Assembly: GCA_958510875.1 (NCBI GenBank)
Contig: OY294068.1
Coordinates: 15,539,282 to 15,603,281, forward strand
DNA length: 64,000 nucleotides
Direction: 5' to 3'
From: Endomychus coccineus
Taxonomy: Eukaryota > Arthropoda > Insecta > Coleoptera > Endomychidae
Shown: positions 62,001 to 64,000 of the stretch, in pieces
How the letters are laid out: the number at the start of each line of letters is the position of its first letter
Numbering within the stretch: the stretch's first letter is position 1
Notes under the pieces: model-generated
Told to the model about the DNA's origin: nothing
Seen by the model: only the letters and a program-made list of their open reading frames with translations
The model's database searches: none
Made by a program: the position numbers and the translations under genes

Positions 62001-62541
62001 TCACAAACTTATCAAACGAGCACTTACCAGTATTAGCACCGTAAACAGATTGACTAGTATTTTGGGTGTACGATTGATTGTTTGCCGAATAGGAGTTGGC
62101 TTGAGTGATCGATGGAAATGCAGCCGGATTACTGTTCGACTGGTACGAAGTGGCGGACGAGTAAGAGTTCTGATAACTGTTGCCGCTCGGATTTTGATAG
62201 GTCCCCGTTTGACTGTTTACATAGCTGTTGTTGGTCGGGTAAGAGCTGGTAGTTGTCTGAAAAAAAAAATCAACGTCAATCTCGGCTTACCAAGTACCTT
62301 ACTACACAAAACTCACTTGAGCCACACTGTAGGTGGACGGGTTGTAGGCGTTTTTACTTGTGTATGAATTGTATGTCGAAGTTTGATTGTAACTGTGACC
62401 ATCGACTTGTTTGTTGATATCCAAGGTGGTCTGTGGAGCAGGTTGCGTAGTTGCACTTCCCGATGTACTTCTGGAAGCTACGCTGTAAGCTGCTGCTCCA
62501 GTAACGTGCTCAGTCGTTGGAATGTTGTCTGTGTTTGATAG
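37918..62541 (-). CDS. lig: lingerer / UBAP2-like protein, C-terminal 541 aa (5' partial)
   Basis: Exons in coding order are 62541-62317, 62256-62028, 60757-60539, 56834-56677, 56055-55786, 55519-55271, 50460-50281 and 38013-37918: 1626 nt in one frame, 541 aa plus stop. The product is the low-complexity, Ser/Thr/Asn/Tyr/Gln-rich C-terminal half of Lingerer. Conserved UBAP2L-family blocks are NMPPGVTPV...[61 protein letters not shown] and the terminal [10 protein letters not shown]. Lingerer is a cytoplasmic RNA-granule protein that binds FMR1 and Caprin; in Drosophila it restrains growth and is needed to end copulation, and human UBAP2L drives stress-granule assembly. The UBA domain and N-terminus lie upstream of 64000. 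Introns are rich in TEs; PXK converges on it from the left. Confidence 0.94.
38119..39046. mobile_element. full-length foldback, 928 bp, TA-flanked
   Basis: A near-perfect palindrome with ends CAGGGTGTCCCA / TGGGACACCCTG inside TATA on both sides. Arms share TTTTAGTAGCAGAACTTCAA, TCTCCGGAACCGTTTATCGT and AAAACGGTCAA; the centre is near 38580. It ends 105 bp from the lig terminal exon. Confidence 0.88.
39047..39456. other. unassigned intronic DNA
   Basis: AT-rich lig intron sequence; no feature recognised. Confidence 0.4.
39892..39906. repeat. LINE target-site duplication, left copy
   Basis: ATATTTCACAAGTTA, repeated exactly at 42007-42021. Confidence 0.85.
39907..42006 (+). mobile_element. 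5'-truncated LINE with RT, RNase H and target-site duplication
   Basis: The 2.1-kb insertion is bounded by a 15-bp direct repeat and ends in a short (GAT)n tail. Reading across frameshifts: [20 protein letters not shown] (RT), [10 protein letters not shown] (motif A Asp), QAYADDLAG (YADD), [33 protein letters not shown] (thumb), [13 protein letters not shown] (RNase H), and a C..C...H....C knuckle near 41750-41830. Many stops. The family is close to the copies at 9980 and 25300 (R1/I/LOA-like group). It lacks the endonuclease and sits antisense to lig. Confidence 0.88.
42007..42021. repeat. LINE target-site duplication, right copy
   Basis: ATATTTCACAAGTTA after the GAT tail, identical to 39892-39906; the first bases overlap the tail, so the true length may be 13-15. 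Confidence 0.85.
42261..42889. other. unassigned intronic DNA
   Basis: lig intron sequence without a recognisable feature. Confidence 0.4.
42893..43300. repeat. dispersed repeat, copy 1
   Basis: Shares CTACATTTAC...TGTAAACTGCGAAAAT, CTCAACAATA and, further on, a GGTTTAGGTTAGTTGCATTC block with 57950-58450. A palindromic stretch of opposed 63- and 88-codon frames is not gene-like. Possibly the 3' untranslated part of the nearby LINE family. Confidence 0.5.
43560..43975. repeat. LINE-associated and 934-bp-repeat-related sequence
   Basis: 43570-43650 (ACAAGAGGCAACCTATA...ACATCGTGTGAGATAGGCAT) matches 57140-57210 beside the second LINE copy. 43855-43975 is a divergent relative of the end of the 934-bp tandem unit (AATAAAGTGCGGTGCAAAAC). 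Confidence 0.5.
43976..44140. pseudogene. PLE linker scraps in opposite orientations
   Basis: 43976-44070 matches the inverse of the region around 4690-4750 (end of the PLE linker); 44073-44140 matches 4610-4670 on the + strand (CAACTAACCAAATTAGAGCC). These are small inverted pieces of the 4-kb PLE family. Confidence 0.6.
44150..44660 (-). pseudogene. jockey-like LINE RT fragment, internally deleted
   Basis: The minus strand gives [20 protein letters not shown] then NDLLEV and SFADY (RT motif B region and a damaged YADD box), and separately, at 44073-44330, [20 protein letters not shown], the conserved post-thumb block. The palm/thumb part between them is deleted at the same place as in the copy at 57230-57860 (junction near ATCCCCATTTCAAAATCTTT). 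Multiple frameshifts. Confidence 0.7.
44661..46199. other. unassigned intronic DNA
   Basis: AT-rich lig intron sequence; a short GC-richer patch near 45715-45785 shows no frame or structure. Confidence 0.4.
47624..49194 (+). mobile_element. Helentron (Helitron-like) deletion derivative
   Basis: Starts ATTAAGCTATTGCATATAGC with a TATCGCGGGC...GCGCGGCGACC hairpin region and ends with CTATGCAATAGCTTCACCGC, CCCAAGTGCC and a T run, so the ends share an inverted AAGCTATTGCATAG. It is inserted between T residues in the right arm of the foldback. After the leader (47740-48000) a large deletion joins directly to helicase motif VI and the endonuclease domain. Confidence 0.78.
48034..48943 (+). pseudogene. 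Helentron helicase C-terminus fused to EEP endonuclease
   Basis: The frame opens [18 protein letters not shown]1-family helicase motif VI, followed by a linker ([20 protein letters not shown]) and an apurinic-type endonuclease domain: [11 protein letters not shown] (catalytic Asn), LLLTETCM (Glu), [27 protein letters not shown] (Asp/Asn) and SYHKPIVS (His). A helicase-EEP fusion is the hallmark of Helentrons. One extra A in the A-run at about 48744-48750 shifts the frame; the next frame completes the domain to a stop at 48941-48943. Rep nuclease and most of the helicase are deleted. Confidence 0.85.
49433..50280. other. unassigned intronic DNA
   Basis: AT-rich lig intron sequence; no feature recognised beyond the splice donor at its right end. 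Confidence 0.4.
50281..50460 (-). CDS. lig: lig exon, penultimate
   Basis: 60 codons between TTTTGTTGCAG and [32 protein letters not shown], a Pro/His/Gln-rich stretch and HQPLHQ. KQGFH.GTPPPF is a UBAP2L-family block. Phase 0 at both ends. Confidence 0.92.
50461..51093. other. lig intronic DNA
   Basis: No feature recognised apart from a short CA repeat near 50492-50503. Confidence 0.4.
51094..52032. mobile_element. full-length foldback, 939 bp, TA-flanked
   Basis: Ends CAGTGTGATCCATTTAGATT and inverse AAATTGGGTCACACTG between TA dinucleotides (51092-51093, 52033-52034). Arms pair through ACGAAAAAGTATC, GAGTGCCTCCAAATAGC and ATAGCCATGGAAATA. Centre near 51560. Non-coding. Confidence 0.85.
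52516..52596 (+). pseudogene. PLE endonuclease scrap
   Basis: [20 protein letters not shown] then NVKKTK and a stop, matching the NHFLEHNHNFTLNPDILHSQ block of the PLE at 6.9-7.3 kb. It abuts the first satellite monomer, so the array may have been seeded beside a PLE insertion. Confidence 0.65.
52597..55155. repeat. satellite array with four-monomer higher-order repeat
   Basis: Twelve monomers, marked by GAACTTCAAATTGGATTAAA at 52620, 52838, 53070, 53305, 53508, 53711, 53943, 54178, 54379, 54582, 54785 and 54988. Spacings run 218, 232, 235, 203, 203, 232, 235, 201, 203, 203, 203. Long monomers keep an extra block of about 30 bp with ATTATTTCTGACATATGCCG. The order long-long-short-short repeats twice with a period of 873 and 871 bp, and the variant TTGCTAGAAC marks each higher-order start (52832, 53705, 54576). 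It lies in a 4.8-kb lig intron. Short open frames in it are artefacts. Confidence 0.9.
55271..55519 (-). CDS. lig: lig exon with [15 protein letters not shown] and [13 protein letters not shown]
   Basis: 83 codons from TTGCAG to GTTAAT|GTGAGT. The acceptor is TTGCAGCAG, a NAGNAG tandem, so inclusion of the first Gln (QLPAATN or LPAATN) may vary. Contains two of the best conserved UBAP2L motifs. Confidence 0.93.
55786..56055 (-). CDS. lig: lig exon with [12 protein letters not shown]
   Basis: 90 codons from GATCGCAG to [42 protein letters not shown], a Ser/Thr/Gln stretch and [18 protein letters not shown]. Matches the UBAP2L PTPTT...RD...KFGRGDA region. Phase 0 at both ends. Confidence 0.93.
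56285..56585 (-). pseudogene. possible TE-derived coding scrap in lig intron
   Basis: The minus strand, across frame changes, reads [20 protein letters not shown] then NGSGKK and [13 protein letters not shown]. It has the feel of a decayed repeat protein, but I cannot name the family. It is not needed by the lig frame. Confidence 0.25.
56677..56834 (-). CDS. lig: lig exon with NMPPGVTPV...[12 protein letters not shown]
   Basis: 158 nt from TATCCACAG to CACATG|GTACGT; enters in phase 1, leaves in phase 0. PPGV and [14 protein letters not shown] match the UBAP2L PPGVPP...YGYEDLQMLQSRLP block. Confidence 0.92.
57140..57860 (-). pseudogene. jockey-like LINE RT C-terminal fragment
   Basis: Minus-strand frames: [40 protein letters not shown] and [20 protein letters not shown] (RT thumb, Y.A.IRP..EY...W), then [20 protein letters not shown] near the end. 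The FF.RT..LWN.LP..VF motif is typical of jockey/CR1-type C-termini. Same family as 44150-44660. Confidence 0.75.
57950..58460. repeat. dispersed repeat, copy 2
   Basis: Matches 42893-43300 in several blocks (TCTACCTACATTTAC, GCAAATTGCGAAAATAGAT, TTAGGTTAGTTATATTCCAA). Non-coding. Confidence 0.5.
58556..58975 (+). pseudogene. transposase remnant with DUF4817-like HTH
   Basis: Frames give [20 protein letters not shown] then [19 protein letters not shown], a G.A..AA..Y..R.P.R..P...TF pattern of the DUF4817 helix-turn-helix found at the start of insect mariner-like transposases. A second HTH ([20 protein letters not shown]) and the block [15 protein letters not shown] (usual NVWCGI...GP) follow. 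Stops and missing DDE parts show decay. Confidence 0.6.
58978..59885 (+). mobile_element. second Helentron fragment
   Basis: Begins AAGCTATTGCATATAGCTTT with the same TATCGCGGGC...GCGCGG hairpin region as 47627, then unrelated DNA with a perfect local palindrome (AACTCTACTACCGGTAGTAG), then endonuclease sequence from 59273. Similarity to the first copy ends near 59872. Confidence 0.7.
59273..59824 (+). pseudogene. Helentron EEP endonuclease, 5'-truncated, frame intact
   Basis: From [14 protein letters not shown] through [21 protein letters not shown] and [13 protein letters not shown] to [13 protein letters not shown] and a stop at 59824, the frame is unbroken; this copy lacks the extra A that breaks the copy at 48750. 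The N-terminal catalytic Asn and Glu motifs are missing, and the second Asn-containing motif reads DFNNN rather than DFNIN. Confidence 0.8.
59886..60538. other. lig intronic DNA, unassigned
   Basis: A 90-codon open frame at 60222-60494 ends in a hydrophobic segment but has no recognisable motif; no other feature. Confidence 0.35.
60539..60757 (-). CDS. lig: lig exon, Ser/Asn/Thr-rich
   Basis: 219 nt from TTTTAG to TTTGG|GTGAGT, phase 1 in and out. [32 protein letters not shown] and a Ser/Thr/Ala tail; low-complexity like the rest of Lingerer. The phase fits both neighbours exactly. Confidence 0.9.
61330..61745. mobile_element. TIR element with small coding fragment
   Basis: Left AATTGTGACGTCACTATACG and right GCGTATAGTAACGTCACGCG form inverted termini. 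On the minus strand, 61439-61690 has an 83-codon frame with [20 protein letters not shown] and EMKGVKLQR. This short E-V-D...F...N.DF.S.E.KGVK..R pattern is, to my knowledge, recurrent in insect TE proteins, but I cannot name the family. Confidence 0.5.
62028..62256 (-). CDS. lig: lig exon, Tyr/Ser/Asn/Gln-rich
   Basis: 229 nt from a long T tract and CAG to ACTG|GTAAGT, leaving in phase 1. [20 protein letters not shown] and many SY, QN repeats: prion-like low-complexity sequence typical of Lingerer/UBAP2L. Confidence 0.9.
62317..62541 (-). CDS. lig: lig exon, most 5' in window
   Basis: 75 codons from GTTTATTCCAG to [32 protein letters not shown] ... [20 protein letters not shown]. The exon before it lies beyond 64000. 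Confidence 0.9.
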
Positions 62542-62762
62542 CTGGAATAAACACCCGAAGATAGATGGATAGATATGTATTTAAACTGTTATCACAGAAG
62601 AAATTTGTTTGCAGCAGGTCATTTTAATTGTATCGAGAATAATATTATAAAATTTATAAATGTAAAGAATTTGCACTAAAAATTGCTCGTACAAAATACA
62701 TGCTACTTATTTACATACACAATTTACACATTGTCAGAAACAAAAATAGAATATTGAATACT

Positions 62763-62886
62763 TCCGCCATTAAGAATGTGTAAATTCATTTTTAACTTAT
62801 AAAGATATGGAAACAAAACCACTAATTTACACTAAATAAACAATGAATGTTTTTATTTCAACCCACAGTGTCATCATCTGAGCTAA
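62763..62886 (-). repeat. arm of inverted-repeat element with hammerhead-like core
   Basis: Matches 26766-26850 and, inverted, 63890-64000. The minus strand carries UUAGCU, CAGAUGA (62874-62880), GACAC-type hairpin and GAAA, but helix III and the cleavage side are lost (AUAAAAACAU). Confidence 0.5.
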
Positions 62887-62982
62887 GTTATAAACTAAAG
62901 TGTAACATTAGTTACACCCCTCCACTTAAGTATAGTCATTATAGTATAAAGCCGTTTTCTGTCAATGTAACTTTAGTTTATA

Positions 62983-63882
62983 CCGGGATATCAAAAATTA
63001 TCTTGGTCAAGGGTGGTTGTGGAATCTAAAACGTGTGTCTTACTTTACGTTTGAAATAATTAATTTGAAGTTTCTAAAAGTGCGAAATTTCGCAATTTTA
63101 TACGAATATTGTAACACTCAGAAGTCTTTAGCGCTTTGGACTCAGGGATTTTCACGTGACCTATCGAAATTAGAAGGTTCGAATTATCTAAAAACATAAT
63201 TGCATGAACGCCAGACGTCCTATGTAATTAGCTACGAACGAAATTATTTTGACATATGCCTCGAGGAGCTCGCTGCGCGTAAGTTAGAGTTTATACATTT
63301 TACCTCGGTCTTGTTAATTTAGAGCCGTTTCTTGCCCCGTGCGACCGGCGCCAGTTGTAATGAAGTGTTTTCGGCTATGGGCCGCTAGCTTTTACCCGCT
63401 TCGTGTATATTTTAGTCGCGAGAAATATCCCTTTGGTACGTCGCACGTTAGATGCGCGTAGCTGAGATCTGAGAATAGCTCAAACTGTTTTAATTAAATT
63501 TTCCTATTTAATGGACATTTATCGAAAAAAGAAGGGCCGTCGGGCACGGTCCGATACTAAATCTAACTACATGGAGCGAAAACGGCAAGCGAAAAGTCGT
63601 CGTAAAGCCGTATTAGTCACAACCAGTTTGCACTTTTCTAACTCGCGTGCTACGGGCTTCTCACGTGAACGTCATTCGATTTACTGAAAATCAACTATTT
63701 CAAAACAGTTTTTACCAGGATTGTGGCTATCACGACCTCTGAAGAGGTTCAAAGTTCACATAATTATTTCATAATTTGTAGTTCATTATGGTTTTACAAC
63801 TGAAATAAATAGATATGCAATTTGTAGGTTATTGATGATGTCAGTGTGACAGTGACATAATTATTTCAAACGTAAAGTAAGA
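62983..63882. mobile_element. TIR element carrying Helentron leader, copy 2
   Basis: Starts CCGGGATATCAAAAATTATC after TA (62981-62982) and follows copy 1 (27122-28062) throughout. It breaks off inside the right terminus at GTAAAGTAAGACA, where the hammerhead-bearing repeat begins. Relative to copy 1 it keeps a stretch with AAAACATAATTGCATGAACG that is also in the Helentron at 47860. Confidence 0.75.
63511..63690 (+). pseudogene. N-terminal Helentron-like coding segment, copy 2
   Basis: MDIYRKKKGRRARSDTKSNY, MERKRQAKSRRKAVL, then LHFSNSRATGFSRERHSIY and a stop. Two substitutions conserve basic character relative to 27636. Probably non-functional. Confidence 0.45.
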
Positions 63883-63925
63883 CAGATGATGACACTATGT
63901 CGAAACATATGTAAGCAATAGTGGA
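63883..63925 (+). ncRNA. hammerhead-like motif, right-edge repeat
   Basis: CAGAUGA (63883-63889), U, hairpin GACA-CUA-UGUC (63891-63901), GAAA (63902-63905), C-AUAU-G as a 2-bp helix III with the preceding A and following U, GUA triplet (63911-63913), then AGCAAU. The first box has A for U4, and the 5' strand of helix I is cut off by the neighbouring element. The minus-strand copy at 62881-62886 retains UUAGCU, which would pair with AGC(A)A. Confidence 0.4.
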
Positions 63926-64000
63926 TAATAAAAACATCCATTGTTTATTTAGTGTAAATTAGTGGTTTTATTTCCATAACCTTATAAGTTGAAAGTAGAA

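Noticed and set aside
62050..62367. 105-codon plus-strand frame
   Set aside because: Antisense shadow of two lig exons.
1..64000. tRNA and rRNA genes
   Set aside because: No cloverleaf with proper A and B boxes or rRNA-like conserved block was recognised by eye; a covariance scan would be needed to exclude them fully.

Overview
The window is nuclear DNA of an insect: AT-rich, with spliced GT-AG introns and a dense load of transposable elements (TEs). Two host genes can be assembled exon by exon. Bacterial-type features (operons, ribosome binding sites, CRISPR) are absent. The order of insect cannot be fixed from the sequence; the TE load and long introns would suit a beetle or another TE-rich lineage, but that is a guess.

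Host genes. (1) PXK, a PX-domain pseudokinase, lies on the + strand at 18170-26266. Nine exons join in frame to 576 aa: PX domain, degenerate kinase domain, charged coiled region, polyproline and a C-terminal WH2 motif. It looks complete. Its first intron is 51 nt, divisible by three and stop-free, so a simple ORF call reads through it. (2) lingerer (lig, the UBAP2/UBAP2L orthologue) lies on the - strand at 62541-37918. Eight exons encode the C-terminal 541 aa; the 5' part, including the UBA domain, lies beyond the right edge. The two genes converge, with about 11.6 kb of repeats between their stop codons. The last lig intron is about 12.3 kb.

Layout. 1-9 kb: sparse DNA with one unassigned possible exon (about 1395-1760, -), Penelope-like element (PLE) GIY-YIG fragments and a hAT remnant. 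9.5-11.8 kb: a hAT element with an 8-bp target-site duplication (TSD), broken by an RNase H-bearing LINE. 12.6-14.2 kb: a second hAT with TSD. 15-18 kb: foldbacks and MITEs. 18-26 kb: PXK, with a large palindrome in intron 4 and a PLE composite plus LINE piece in intron 8. 26.7-37.9 kb: intergenic repeats, including a TIR element carrying Helentron leader sequence, a mariner inside another palindromic element, a 1.16-kb foldback, and 0.23-kb and 0.93-kb tandem duplications. 38-62.5 kb: lig, whose introns hold foldbacks, a LINE with TSD, a Helentron nested in a foldback, a higher-order satellite, LINE and PLE scraps and a second Helentron endonuclease fragment. 63-64 kb: a second copy of the TIR/Helentron composite.

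The most interesting signals are hammerhead-ribozyme-like cores in the PLE-related terminal repeats, two copies of a TIR element that has packaged the 5' leader and N-terminal coding region of a Helentron, long TA-flanked full-length palindromes, a four-monomer higher-order repeat inside a lig intron, and the hidden 51-nt PXK intron. Annotation is from reading alone; no database or folding software was used.
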